In this document: in pieces, positions 48,625 through 61,925 of the stretch
Layout of the letters: every line of letters starts with the position of its first letter
Position numbering within the stretch: position 1 is the first letter of the stretch
NCBI GenBank assembly: GCA_019914995.1
Contig: CM034126.1
Coordinates: 563,001 to 627,000 of the forward strand
From: Acanthochlamys bracteata
Lineage: Eukaryota > Streptophyta > Magnoliopsida > Pandanales > Velloziaceae
Direction of reading: 5' to 3'
DNA: 64,000 nt
Made by a program: the position numbers and the translations under genes
Notes under the pieces: generated by a model
The model's input: only the letters and a program-made list of their open reading frames with translations
Told to the model about the DNA's origin: nothing
The model's database searches: none

Positions 48625-50837
48625 GGCTAGCTACCAGCAATATTAGATTTAACAAAACCTGAATAGATACATGAAGATTCAAAAGAAGTAATGCAGAAAA
48701 TTTTCGGATGACAAAGAGAATTAATCATGTATGGATCGGAGGAATAAATTGAATACATACACACCTTGACGGAATTAAGCAGGAGAGATTATATAACAAA
48801 GAATAATAATGAATTGAACGATCATGTTTTGAGTACTTCAGAACATGTTGAACTCAAACTTTTAATTTGTTTCTTGCTCTAGCTAGCTGTCTGAACGAGA
48901 GCAGGGGAAAATGGAGATAATATAGATGGAAGTGTTCAACTTTGAAGAAATCCAAATGGGAGTTAGTAAAGAAAATCTAAGAAATGGTCTTTGAAGCTTT
49001 TAATTTCTTTCACCAAACGCTTTACTTTTAATTCTTCCTTCGATCTTAAAAATGTTGATGTAAAACAAAACAAATTAAAGAGAGAATAACAGAAGCAAAT
49101 TTATTATAAAAAAAAGTTTTGTTCTTTTTGGGGAGAGAAAAAATCGAAGGAAGTGCGAACGAAGGGTTCCGTGGTTTTAATTTATAGTGATCAAGGCAGC
49201 TGGTGTGTTTGATTGTGGGCTGGAAACCAATTGCAATCAATGTAATGGAATACATCAACGCGGAAATTTCCAAAATATACATTTTTTGTGAGTTCTCAAT
49301 TATTTCCCATTAGTCGAGCCATGAATTTAGGCACAGAATTTCTTAAGAAATTAAGCCCCCGCTACAAATTAAATTCAGTTTTTAAAAGAAATTTATCAAG
49401 ACCATTTAATTATATCTCTGATTTAAAAAAATATAAAAATTAAATTTACTTACAGCAATATTATTTATACTATTTAATAGCTTATCTTTTAATAATTTAT
49501 TTTTAGTTAAAAATATAGAGTGTAATACATTAAGATTCATGATCCAAGTTATTATTCAATTAAACTAACATCCAAATTTCAACGTATATGTTGCTGTTGG
49601 TGATTTATTCCAACATGCATGCATGTTTTCTTTATGTGACGTGTATTTCAAAGATCATGCACGCAAGCAACGCTCATTCTGTTTTATTTTTTTTGGTAGA
49701 TACTATAATTAAAAATGTTCTTTTTTTGTTGTTAGGTTTAAAAACAAACGGTCGTGCTCACAACTCCATGCAACAACATAGAGGAATTTGTATATATGTA
49801 CATGAGTTCACTGTCGAAAAGATATAATATTCAAAAAATTAATAAAATAAAAATATCTAAAAGTTCGATTCATATATTAAAATATTTATTTAATTTAAAA
49901 TTTTAAGTTAATAAATTATAAAATTTTATAGTTATAAATTTTTTTATTAATTTTATTCAATATAAAACTAGTTTGCTCACTTCTAATCGAACATTCACAC
50001 ACGGGCAGTTGAAATTTTGTATGTAATAGTTTAGACTATTTTATTTCAGCAGCTGTTAATGCGTGTTCGACAACGTTGCCACGATTAAGATTTAGGGATG
50101 GTTAAAAGATTAAAATTTGAAAAGTTTTTATTGCTAAATAATAGAATTAAGAAAAATAGTTAAAAACTTTTTTATAAATATTTTAAAGATTTTTGCAAAA
50201 AATTTATAAACTTATTGAATAATGCAATAATTTATTTATATTTTTAAATAAACAATAATATAAAAATTTATGCATTTTAAAAACTCAGAAATATAATTTA
50301 AACTTTTAACATATTTTTTATTTTAAAAAAAACTTCTATTCATAAAAACTTTTAAAACATCCCATTATAGTACATACCACAAAGCCATGAGCATATTTAT
50401 TATGAATATAGTTTTGATTCTAATTAATTCACAGAAAGAAACAGCAACTTTTACAACAACCATTTAACATTCCTGGTAAGGGAATGTTTAAGAGTGTTTT
50501 TACAAAAAAAATTTTAAGCAAAAATTTTTTTTAAAATAATTTTATTTTTATCTAGAATAATAATAAAATTTTATGATATAAAATTATTATATATTTTTAA
50601 ATTTAAACAATTTCATAAAATATTTAAAAATTTTTATTGAAAAATATTAAATTAAAATAAAAAGATGTTATAAGCGATGCAAAATATGGAATTGATCAAT
50701 CTACCGCATTTAGACATTTTTTACCTGTTTGATTTAATTAATTAAACTATTAAACGCTCAACACTAACAGCACTGTTTCTTCGAATGGTTAGTGATCACT
50801 TCTCTCTACAACCCCTCTGTACAACAACACCATGCCA
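48625..50837. other. Intergenic region between CSLD and ABHD17-like
   Basis: The first 300-700 bases are the CSLD leader and promoter side. The rest is AT-rich with a MITE-like block (50095-50363). From about 50480 there is another AT-rich stretch that begins GGGAATGTTTAAGAG but has no clear partner end. No gene seen. Confidence 0.45.
50095..50363. mobile_element. AT-rich MITE-like block
   Basis: Left end GGGATGGTTAAAAG and right end CTTTTAAAACATCCC are inverted repeats of about 14 bp with one length difference. TTA precedes the left end; the right end is followed by ATTA, so the target duplication is not exact. The 269 bp interior is AT-rich. Confidence 0.55.
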
Positions 50838-53800
50838 TTATACCTCTTTAGCACAGCTGCAGCTATTGCAGCACCACCCGCAAGACAATAAGCCCTTGCA
50901 GATTCTCGAGAAGCAGCTACATATGAAGAAGCTTCCTACTGCCTTCCAAACCTGACTTATACAGCTTGTGCAACTTGTACACGAGCAGCTTGGGCATTTG
51001 GGTTGCTGACATCGAATACTGCAGCAACAATTAGCTGTGAAAGTTGTTGTGCTAGTGTTTGCACTTGTATGCTTAGGTGCTTTGCGAGTTATCCTTTTTG
51101 GCTTTGGTAGTATCTTGCGAATCTTCTTGAGCCGTGTAGCGGTTGTCATGTGTTCCATGTCCTTGATGAACCTGCAAACATGACGGATGTAATCAGGGTA
51201 GACCTCCAGGTTGCAGTGCCCGCCTCCCTTGATCCATAAAGGTTCGTAGGGTTCTCTCACTAATTGCCACAGCCCTTCGCCGTGACACCAGTTCACAACA
51301 TCGTCATCGATTCCCTGTTGAAAAAGTAGAAGTTATCAAAGAATGCTTACATGTCAAATTGTTGCAACAGCTTTAATTCAAATGCTATCATGAGTTTCAA
51401 AATCTTAAAACATGTTGCAGAACAGTATTCACTTACACAGAGAACTGCTTTACCACCAACAGAAGAATAATTTAGAGCGAAAGCCACCAAGTAGTATACC
51501 TCTTACCTCATGTTCTGTCTAAGACCTACTAGAAACTAATGCGCTACTTGAAGCTCTGTAATGAGAAATTTCCACTTTATGCACGAACTCTTACAACAAA
51601 TAAATTGCGGGCAAGTGTATGCTGAAGCATAGCTCCCAATTCAATATGAACTCCATATTTACAGCAGCAGTTTTGAAGCAAGCATAACTGTCTTGACAAT
51701 TTTCGCTACAGCTTAACCAGATGGTATTAACATTCGAAACTGAATAACAACAGTTCTGCAATCTATTCTCTCATTGTATCTCTATAGAAGGTGCTTTTTA
51801 ATTCATTCTACATTAAATCATTCTTTCCAAGTTATTTTATGGCTTTACATTTCAATTTGCCCGCTACTAATACATCAGACATCAGTACTGATTCATCTTG
51901 ACCTTTCTCATAAGTTAGATGAGTGAATTCTAGGAGAAAATCTCAGATGGATTAGAAACTAGAGGCATGCAAATAACAAACGGGACAGTTCTAGAACAAG
52001 ACCTTGAAACTTTTACAGTGTTAAGTCATAAATGCAAGGCAACGTTTTGACTAAAATACAAGTCAACCTTTAAGAATCTTATCAGAAGTAACTCCTCAGT
52101 TGACACTACACTGTCTTAAACTTCTAAGCTACTAGAAAAATACGAGCATAGATCGTGAAGCTGCTATCAACAGCAATGCTTGAACCAAACAATTTGATGC
52201 AATGTCGCTATTTAAAGACAAAGCGTAGGAGAATCTAAGAAAAAACTTTTGAAGAATGAAAAGGGAAAAATATTGATCAAGTGAGTGACTTACATGGATT
52301 ACAAGGACAGGGCACTTGACTTTTTTGATCTTATCAACATTCTGCGCTTTCAGATAACCATATCAATACAGCAGTTGCAAAAACTAAGAGCTATATGCTT
52401 GACAAAATAGCAGATAAAATTGGACTCACTTTGTAAATGTCGAAGCAAAATGTTGTATTAATATGGCAAAGAACTTGCATGCCTGAAAGTATTGCACTAT
52501 GGAGCACAACACCCCTTAACCTTGGTAAGTGAGCAGCTAAGTGCAACGTTGGACCACTTCCAACAGATTGTCCATACAAGATCAAGTCTTCTTGACTGAC
52601 TCCATATTCAGTTTGCAGACACTCGTACACCGCCTCGATATCTGCATATGTGTTGGCCTCACTTGGCTACACATGACAAACAGAACATTTCACTTTTTTC
52701 ACATAAGGTAGTTCATCTGGTATATATAACAATCGTTTGAAGACAGTTCCTAAAATACTAGATAAAAGAACTTTTAACATTTGCATTACACCACAGTGTC
52801 GTGATTGTGCATGCAAAGGAATACAAAAGAATCAGATCTAATTGTACCAATTTTCAGTGAAGTTCTTAATGCAGCATAACAAGAAGGATTGACCTAAGAA
52901 GCCTACCTTACCAGAAGAAGCTCCATATCCAGAATAGTCATATCTGCAGATGACAACAATTATCAGAAATCAGGATGTTACTAAATTAGGGAAGTAAATG
53001 AAATCAACATGCTAAGAGGCTACAGATGCACCATTAATAGAAACAAAATGTAAAGACATCAAAGAGGAGAAAGCAAAAAAAGTTACTTATTCAAAAGCAG
53101 AAAAAAGGAGTGAAAATACACAAAAATAATATTTACAAGTTAGAACTTTGTAAAAATCTGTATGACTATACATATAAAATAATATTTACAAATTACAATC
53201 AACCATGGTCAAGGAAATCCAGTAATGACTACGTAGGTGATGATATTTACAAGTTACAATCAATCATGGTCAAGCAAAACCAGTAATGACTACGTACGTG
53301 ATAATTTACAAATTACAATCAATCATGGTCAACCAAAACCAGCTGCAAATTACTAATATGAAAGTGATAAGTAACATATCGATAAATAGGATGCATGCAC
53401 GATCTGCATTCTAGCCGAGTAAGCCTGACTTCAACTGCATCAAGGGAAGCAACCCCACCTTAACTATAGGCAATATGCAGGTATATCTTCGATACAAAGA
53501 AACTGGACCAGTTACTCAAGCACACAGCATGGAAAGCAAAATGCATGAAAGTCTAGTAATAGATACGAAATCTACTTATCTGAAAATAATTCAACTACAT
53601 GCAATGGAAGGAAAACCATTAAAAGAACTTGCTTGTAAACGACAGTCATGTTGTAGCACAGAAGTCTTGTAATGCTTCATTAAAACTGTAACAGGTGCTA
53701 TCACAATGAAGTAAAATATCACAACCAGCTACCAGACTCAAAATGAAAATCCAGCTACATTCAAGTGAAGTGATATTCCATTACATTCAAGGGAAGTAGA

Positions 53801-54566
53801 AACGGCTGGTTATTTCAGGTAAACAATAGGCAATCTTTCAGCACGACAAATTATTTACATATAACAACTTCAAGTGGAATCAATGATTACCGTTGATGTG
53901 ATGAGCAAACATAACATAGAAAAATTGTAGAAAGGTGGAATCCTACCAAACTCAAACTCAAATGTCAAATGAAACTGAAGTAAAGTTGTAGGTCTCAAAA
54001 ACTTATCTCCAAAGTACAGTTCTCTTCCAATATAAATAAAAGAAAGAAGTTTCCCTCCCAAAATAAAATAAAAATAATTGAACAATCGCAAAAGAAAGAA
54101 ATCTGCAACACTGAAGAAATAACTAAATTAGAAACTAAAACATTGCAATCTCTATGTTTGATATTACATAGCAACAAACATTGCAAGTTAATCAAATCAA
54201 AACAAAGATAAATCTCAAAATCTTCGAAAAGAAAAAGTCTTATTCATAGAGACTCACTAACCCCACGAGATTGACTCTGAGGTTGACCTTGAGCTGTACA
54301 AAGAGATCATAGAGTTGTCCAAGATCAGCGGCATTGCCATGGGAGTAGAGAACAGTGAGCCTTGCGTACGGATTACTTAGATAGAAAGCAGCAATCTTTG
54401 TTCCACGCTTGGTTCCCAGAAGCAAAACATCCAAGCTGCTGTCTTTGGGCACGCCGGTGGCAGAAAGCTTGCCGCTCTCCCTCCGTATGATGCCGTAAGT
54501 TGCCGGCTCCGGCGGAAAGAATGCGAGCTTCGCCGCCAGGCGAGAGATCGAACACCCCGAAAACAT
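50838..54566 (-). CDS. ABHD17-like alpha/beta hydrolase with Cys-rich tail, 5 exons
   Basis: Exons in transcription order: 54566-54262, 52943-52907, 52666-52430, 52341-52294, 51314-50838; 367 residues. I chose the start at 54566 because MFSGCSISRLAAKLAFFPPE matches the family N-terminus; the same frame is open to 54641. The fold shows YSHGNAADLGQLYDL, YDYSGYGASSGKPSE, the nucleophile elbow YGQSVGSGPT (Ser148), a probable acid at GIDDDVV (Asp212-214) and KGGGHCNLE (His242). Animal ABHD17 members are membrane-attached protein depalmitoylases; plant roles are less clear. The last ~70 residues are a tail of about 20 cysteines in CC, CxC and CxxC patterns after a basic Lys/Arg stretch, likely palmitoylated. 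Introns are GT-AG; the first and fourth are over 0.9 kb. Confidence 0.92.
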
Positions 54567-56623
54567 CGCCGGCAGCAGCACTGACTTGAGAAAAATTTCA
54601 TGTAAACGTATCGATTTTGGGTCTCGAAATTTCCTACCCAAAATCTAAATTTGATCAAACCTAGATCAAGTTTACTCAACTTTTTATAAGATTTGTTGTT
54701 CTTGGTTGAAAAGAAAGAAGAGATTTAATGAGTTTTGGAGCAGAGCAAAGTGGGTTTTACTGCAACAAAGGAAGCTTTTTTAACAGGAAAAGAAAAAAAA
54801 ATAAATGGTTTGTCATGAAAATTTCTTTTCAGATTTCTTGTCTGAAAAAAAGCAGTAACAGTTCTGCAAAAGATCCTTGGGATTTATGAAAATAAAATGA
54901 AAAAGAAATTAAAAAAAGCCAATTTTTTTTTAATTTTCTTGAGAGCAAAAACAGTGAAGCAAGTCGGAGTAAGGTACGACAGTTTATATGCTATAGCGTA
55001 GCTAGACTTCCAGATGAATCCATCAACATCTACTGGACGCGAAAACAAGGAACAGATAGAGACGACACAAACAAATCTACAACAAATTCTAAGACTACGT
55101 ATCCAGTAATCTCTTGCTATCAAATAAATACCAACAAAGAGGGAGTCTATTATTATTTTATTCTTCCAGTCACTCTCTACAACGTGAGAGTTTCATTGTT
55201 GTTTTCTCCATTAACACTTGTTTGCTCATTATTAATGTTATTTCTCGGTTGTGTGTTTACTTTCTAACACTCGCTTTATTCTTGCTTCTCTAATAATGTG
55301 ATCCTGTTGTATAAATGATAGAGATAAGCGAAGGCAAAAAAAATGAAAGACATTCAAGATATTGCTTTCAGTACATTGGAGTACGAGAAGAAACAAGGAG
55401 GACCAAGTAAGTAAACAGTGCACTCAATTAAAAAAAAAAAGGAAAAAAACCAACTCTTCTATCATTTTTATCTCTGTTTAAAAGAAAAAGAACGTCTCAA
55501 GAATTTTCTTTTTACCGAGATTTTGCTTTTGTTGGAAGAGCAGTAGGTAAAGGGAAGAAGAGGGAGAGGGTTGCTGAGCATAGCACTGGACTGGTGCAAT
55601 GGAAAAAGATGAAAAAGGACAGAGCTCGTCTGTGTGCCTGGCTGAGCAGTTGCATTTGCTGCAGAGAGCAACAGCAGCAACTGACACACAACTTAACAGC
55701 ACAGACTACATACAGAACATGCACCTACTTCCCATATCTTTTAGTTCTTCATTCAATTGCAGCTACTAGATAGAATTTTACTTGCTTTGGCTAAACATTA
55801 AAAAAAAAACTTTTTTTGAAAACTTGTAATCTTTAACTTAGAAAATGAGACTAGATAAATCAGGTTGTTACGGATCATCAGTCAAGAAAGAAAACTGAAA
55901 TCAGTTATACTATGCGTCTGATCTTTATACACGATTAGATTGATAAGTCAGTTTTATACAAATCAACATATAAGTACTTCAGTTTGGACATCAAGAGCTA
56001 TGCAGAAATTTAAGAAATTTTTGAGTGTTTAGAATAAAAACGAAATTAAATTTTTTTTATAGTGAAAGTGCGTTCTTAGAAAACACTTCCAAACAATACC
56101 TTATTGTTTCAACTATTTCTTGAAAAGATAAATGATAAGATTGATTTAGGGTAGTAATTTCTTGAAAAATAAATATTTAAAATATACATTAAAAATATTA
56201 AATTATTACAAAAAAATATTAAGAAAAAATACCCGGATGCAAAAGAACAAACCCTTACCTTTTGCTAATAACTCCAAAGACCAAATGCAAATTACGGTCA
56301 ACTTCACTCTTGCGTTGTGGCTCAAAACTAGAGCACACCCTTACTGTTATGAATCATAAATACTTACAGAGGTGTATAGACAAAAGACACCCACCTGATG
56401 CGGGCGCAGGCTTCAATCTAATCCGAGCATTCAAACAAGTTTTCATCCAAAGAGAATAAACCCAATACTGACATATCTAAATTTTCTTCCAGCTGAGAGA
56501 ATTTCTTCGTTTGTAGGACGATAACAATTTCTCCCGCTCACACCTAAACTATAATGTCATCAACAAGAGAGAGCACCCAAGTACCAACTCCACATACTTT
56601 GACCGCAGAAGGACATGATGGAG
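54567..56623. other. Intergenic region between ABHD17-like and TOL genes
   Basis: The left part is the leader and promoter side of the minus-strand hydrolase gene. Around 56010-56240 there is an AT-rich stretch with GTGCGTTCTTAGAAAACACTTCC-like residues of a MITE but no clear pair of ends. No gene seen; short open frames here have no family features. Confidence 0.4.
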
Positions 56624-59600
56624 TCAGAAGCTGACAAGATCGTCCTTCTGCTGCGTTCTAGGATCATGAGAGTCAGACGAGCTCCCACCTTTCTTGCCAA
56701 AAATCATCTCATCAAGATCATCCATCATATCGTCTTCCCCACCAGACCTTGGTCGAGAACCGGGAGACTTTCTAATAAGAGCATCCTCTTTGCTAAGCTG
56801 AGGTGAGTCTTCAGGCTCAACTGCAACAGGTATCATTGCAGGTTCTGGTTCTGACTGCACGACTGAAGGTTTCTTGAGGTCCTCGTATTTGGATAGAGTC
56901 TTCTGGAGCTCATCATTTATATTCAATGCCTCATAAAGCACTGCCTCATTATCTCCAGCAGTCTCAATGATTCTCTGGATGGTGAACTGACTCTGGTGAC
57001 ATTGCTGGACAAGAGTAGTAGTCAAGTCATCCTGCACATGTTACGAAGAACAAAACAGATTAACACTCATTCCTTGTACAACTCACATATACATACGAAT
57101 TATCAAGATATTAAGATCATGTTGCAGCCATGTTGAAAGAAAAGGATGAACCCTCTGAACACATGAAGGTCATCCTAGCATTTGTTTGAGATACTTCGAA
57201 TGGATGTCATTTTTCTTTTGCATGACATGAAGTTCAATATTAAAGGGGAACTTTGTGATTTAATAGTCATCAATATACCTTGCAACTCTCATCTTTGAAA
57301 CATAATTATACCTACAAATTTCAATTACAGACAAAAAAATAGCAAAATCGAATTAGGAAGCTCCTTTTATTAAACAGCGTGACAGTCCCAAAAGAAGGCT
57401 TCATGAAAGATTATTAAAATTTTATCTAAAAGCTAAACTAACTGAGGGTACTGTTTATAAAATTGCACAATCAAGTGCTGGAGATGCACAAACTTGGATA
57501 GAAAGAACAACTTTACTGTCGAATACATAAGAATATCCCCATGTTTCTTGCAACTCAAGTAGGGATATATAGCAATAGTTTGAGACAAGTTAAATACATG
57601 GTCCATACTAAAACCTAATAGTTGTAAAAGGAAAAAAATATTCCACATTGCAACCTTAGCTAAAGAAGGGTAATCCCAGTTGGTACTGCAACACACCAAC
57701 GTCGATTCACTCCAAAATAGGGTGACTCAATGTTTTTTTGAGTGAATCAACAGTGCATGTGCTTCCACACCAACTGAATTTTGCAAATCCCAGCCACAGG
57801 GTAGCAACATTTTCTAGAATAGGATGGTTCATAACACTGAAGTGAGAATCTAAGCTCCAAACGTAACCAGATCATCAACTTGTCATTCTCCATTGGACCA
57901 GGTTATCGATCAGGTGTTGCAAATCTGAGCTATTTTGGGCAGTATGTGTGGCGGTGCTCTTTGTAAGAATAAACTGGCTTAGAATAGTGTTAGCTGGTGA
58001 GCTCCAAGTCACCAGGTCATCCACTTATCATGCCCAAACACCAATCAAGTGCTCCATATGCCAGCTATATAGGCAGCATAGCTCTAGCGGGGTACTGACT
58101 TACAGGCAAGTGCCGGCTCCAAGCAACCAGTCACCAGCTAGAACACCCTACTTTCTCAACCTACCTATTATGATTGTGCTAACTTGTACGCATGCTATTA
58201 AGTCTCGAAACAACGATGATATTTCTGTTAAAAAAATGTTAGATGCATTTTTAACAAAAGTTCCAATAACAAAACTTTTCTCTATATGTCTAATATCATA
58301 TACCCTACAATGTCGCTGACTAGTGATGACATGCCCTAGATAACAGTATTTTCGCTGCAGCACCTATGAGATATTTCCCCCAATTTCAACATATTATAAG
58401 TAGATAATCCTATGTAAGCTGACCCAACTATCATTTCAAGAAAATACAGTTCCCATAGCAAACAAATTCAGAAACATATAAGTGCATCTACACAAAGTAA
58501 ACAAAAGGCTATCTAAGTTCTATATGATGAATTCCTAGAAACAAAGAAAGAATGACTACCATCTAAAAAATGCAATACCTTGAGAGCATCTTGCTGAGGA
58601 GAGGATGATAAAACAGTAGAGAGAAGTTCAACGCAATTGCGAGCCACATCAAATGCCTCTTTTGTTTGTTCAGGTGTGAAATTTCGTGAGGGAACATCAT
58701 TAAAGTTCTGCTGCGATAAGTTAGCTTGTGCTTGTGTCTGGGCTTCTGCTTCTGAAACAGAGCGTGGAGGTGTAAATATTGGAGCCAAACTCTCATTATC
58801 ACGTCCAGGGAAACGAATACCTCTAGATTTCAAGCTCTGCATGACACAGGCATTTAAGTACATCAAAGTAGAATGTAAACCAAAGCACAAACTTTTAAGC
58901 ATGTCAAAGCTCAGAAAGTTTCGATTAAGGTTGTCCTGTCCTATTATACTCAATTTGTAACCATGCCCATGAAGTATAGTTAATAAGTAGGACCCAACAT
59001 ATCAAAAGAAGACTATCAACTATATAAACTAAAAGCAGAAGTATCAAAAAACATATAAGCAAGAAACACAACGTGAAGTACCACTATCAACAAATTTTAC
59101 TACTAACTCGCGAGCATCATACCCTTAATAGAAGAGTACAATGGAGAGAGTTTACAAAAAAAAAAACATCCATAAGAAATCAAAAGGAATTTTCAAGAAC
59201 ATTGTTAATAAATGAGATTAACCTGGATGAAGCACCAAAAATGAGTTTTAGAATTTAAATGGTTGAACAAAATGATGACCCATTTAAGGATCCAATATTT
59301 GAAAGTGATGGCAGAAAGCGTATGCCAAAACTGCAAACACTGAACATCAATACCAGTAAACAAAAAGAATACAGGAATATGGAAGATGCAACCATAAATT
59401 TCATAAAAGAATTGTCCTTCTAATGTCGTGAATTCTGTTTCAAAAGAAAAAAAATTGAGTATTGGAAACTCTAAAACTGCAAGAACTCGCCATGTTCGCT
59501 AAACTAAAATTGTACAGAAGAGACTGAAACTGCAAGAACCTTCCATCTTGGCTAAGACAAAATTGTAAAGAAGAGATGATAGCACGGTGAAATACCTTGT

Positions 59601-60114
59601 AAGTTTCCTCATACACAGGCAAGTAGCGAAGCTCATCACCGGACTCCCCCCACGCCTCTATTAAGATAAGAGCCTTATTACGGTTGTTCACAACAGTCTG
59701 TGGGTCATCAATTAATTTGACCATCTCATCGAGAACTCTCTCAGCAGCAACTTCGGAGAAGGACTTCTCACAATTTTTTACACAAGTCTCAAGCAGGACC
59801 AAAGCAAGATACTGGATCCTAGGATCCTTAAGCATGATTCGCTTCTTGATACCACGGATAAGTTCAATGCTGTTGACTCTCTCGCTATTGATCATGTCAC
59901 AGATCTCAAGGTTAGCAGCCCAATCTGGCTCTTCTAGCATCTCAGATGTGGCCTCCTCGACAATTTTATCAGCTTGGTTTTGGCCCTGAAAGAACTCCTT
60001 CACCTTGAAGCTCATAGAGCTCATACCAGCTGACATCTTCCTGCTCATCTCAGCTCCACTAATCTTCAATCGCTCACCAAAGGCACTAACTTTCTCCATG
60101 ATGTTGTCGCTCAT
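56624..60114 (-). CDS. TOM1-like (TOL) VHS-GAT domain protein, 3 exons
   Basis: Exons in transcription order: 60114-59596, 58836-58579, 57031-56624; 394 residues. Residues ~1-45 are a helical start (MSDNIMEKVSAFGERLKISG) typical of short plant TOL proteins. Residues ~47-175 form the VHS domain, with VEEATSEMLEEPDWAANLEI, DPRIQYLALVLLETCVKNC and NRNKALILIEAWG. A GAT domain follows (~215-300; ARNCVELLSTVL, QCHQSQFTIQRIIETAGDNE, ALNINDELQKTLSKYEDL). The C-terminal tail is acidic and disordered (EDDMMDDLDEMIFGKK). TOL proteins bind ubiquitin and act as ESCRT-0-like receptors that sort plasma-membrane cargo to the vacuole. Introns are GT-AG; the second is 1.5 kb. An acceptor directly before the ATG indicates an additional 5'UTR intron. 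Closest to the short TOL1/TOL2 type. Confidence 0.93.
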
Positions 60115-61532
60115 CTGTTTATCGTAACAAGAGAAACAGGAGAGATGTTAACTGAAAACCTAGACAACAACCAACCAAAAAGTTGAAAGCTAGAATTGCA
60201 GTTGACGAATCACAATTCCTTCAAATAAGTTCCATTAACCTAAGTATTTCACTAATCACGACTAAATTTAACAGAAGTAATAATTTTTCTATCGTGACAA
60301 CACGCTACTTTAAGAAACAAGGTGAGCCGAAAACATCTTATTTGTAACTAAACTGAGTTGAAGAGAAAACTCTTAAGTTGCATAAGGAATTCTTTAACCA
60401 GATAAACAGAAACAATTAGAAGACGATAATTTCGAACCAGAAGTTTCTTTCGAGACAAAATTTTCAGCAGAAGGAAATTTCTTTTCCAACAATCACCAAA
60501 ATTGGATGAGAAACGAGATTGCTGAATGTCAAAAAATCGTTTATCTTTTCCCAAAACCATCTCTCACTTAATCAGGTGTCATTACCCAAAAAATGCACAA
60601 ATTAAATAACAAAATCAACAAATAAGAAATCCAACTACTGATGATTCATCAAAAAATAAAATCCATGTACAACAAAGTAGAATTACAAGATCGCAACTTT
60701 GAACTTCGTGTTAAAAAGAAAGAAAAAAAAAGAGAAAATCGATTCAACAAACCTCTCGATTACAAAAAAAGAAGTAACAGATGATTACCAAACAAAAAAA
60801 ATCAACGATACTACCTTGCGATACAGAGAAGAAGAACAGATCTTTTTGTATAAAAAGAAAAGAAACAATTCTGGTTTATTTCGGTTTTGAAGTCGTCTTC
60901 TCCAATTGTTGGAGAGCTTTTACGTTTGCTTTCTCTCTCTTTCTTTTAAAAAGTCTAAAACTTCTTGTTTCCCAAAGCCGACAGATTAGAACCGTTAGAT
61001 TTAGCCGGCTGAAGATTTTGTACCGTTGGATGGAGCGTCGTTCGGTGACGCGGTTTTTAGAGAACGGTCTCAGGGGATGTTTGGCTTTGCTTACTTTCGG
61101 CTTTTAGAAAAAAATAAGCACTAAATAATAAAATATGTGTTTGATAAAACTGCTTATTGTTAAAAATAAGCTGCTTTTGACTCGTAAAATGAAAAGCAGC
61201 GAAACGATGCTTTTCTAACAAGCAGCACGGAGCTTATTTTTCTTCCGAAATTGAAAGTATAGTTTTGCCCCTGATAAGTTTGATAAATTATATTCGTATA
61301 TATTATTTCTACCGCAACCTTGTCTCACATCGCGCTCAGATCTCTCATTGTCTCGCTCAATCGCTGACCGCTCTGCTAAACCTATCTATACTTCGCCGAT
61401 CTATTTCGCCGGCACTGTAGAATTTGATTTCTTCTCAAACTATCTGATTTCGATCAAACAAACATTTTATCTCAATCAAGTTCTCTATCTCGTTCACTAT
61501 TTTAGGGTTTCGAATTTTCAATTTCAATCGAG
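60115..61532. other. Region between TOL and the SKP1 fragment
   Basis: The left part is the TOL 5'UTR intron and leader (likely first exon near 60750-60930). From about 61069 the sequence CAGGGGATGTTTGGC begins a 200 bp stretch rich in AAGCAGC and GCTTTT motifs that looks like a transposon end. Then comes a 5'UTR-like CT-rich stretch before the SKP1 start codon at 61533. Confidence 0.4.
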
Positions 61533-61844
61533 ATGGGTGGCGGCGAGCCTAAGAAGATCACTCTAAAGAGATCCGACGGCGAGGAATTCGAAGTCGAGGA
61601 AGAAGTCGCTCAGGTATCGCAGATGATCAGGTATAATCGAAGATGGCTGCGCTGCGAGCGGGATCCCTCTTCCCAACGTTACTGTTCGGATCCTCTCGAA
61701 GGTGATCGAGTACTGCAAGAAGCACGTTGAGCCACCAACGGTTCTGCGAAGACTGTGGATGAATGCGCTGGAGAGAAAAATCTGAAGGCTTGGGATGCTG
61801 ATTTCGTCAAAGTCGATCAGACTACCTTATCCGATCTCATACTG
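61533..61844 (+). pseudogene. SKP1-like exon 1, frameshifted
   Basis: The start MGGGEPKKITLKRSDGEEFE matches plant SKP1/ASK, the adaptor that links F-box proteins to CUL1 in SCF ubiquitin ligases. The frame is lost at about 61636, where one or two bases are missing in the S-Q-M-I-R-x-M-I-E-D segment. Homology continues in another frame (GIPLPNV, then [16 protein letters not shown]), shifts again near 61740-61790, and ends with [20 protein letters not shown] followed by a GT donor at 61845. This donor is where the plant SKP1 intron normally lies. The second SKP1 exon (AANYLNI... WAFE) does not follow; Di19 exons come instead. Confidence 0.85.
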
Positions 61845-61925
61845 GTATAATAATTAGTCTATTTCTCTGCGTTATCACTCAATAAAACGTGGTTGTGTTG
61901 TTTGTTTCTTTTGTTTAATTGGTAG

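Noticed and set aside
52907..52912. Alternative donor GTAAGG at 52911 in the hydrolase gene
   Set aside because: It leaves the next exon out of frame with an immediate stop; the donor GTAGGC at 52906 keeps S-S-G-K-P-S-E in frame.
61069..61274. Complete hAT element with CAGGGG...CCCCTG ends
   Set aside because: The end hexamers pair, but the next bases do not form an inverted repeat and no 8 bp target duplication flanks them.
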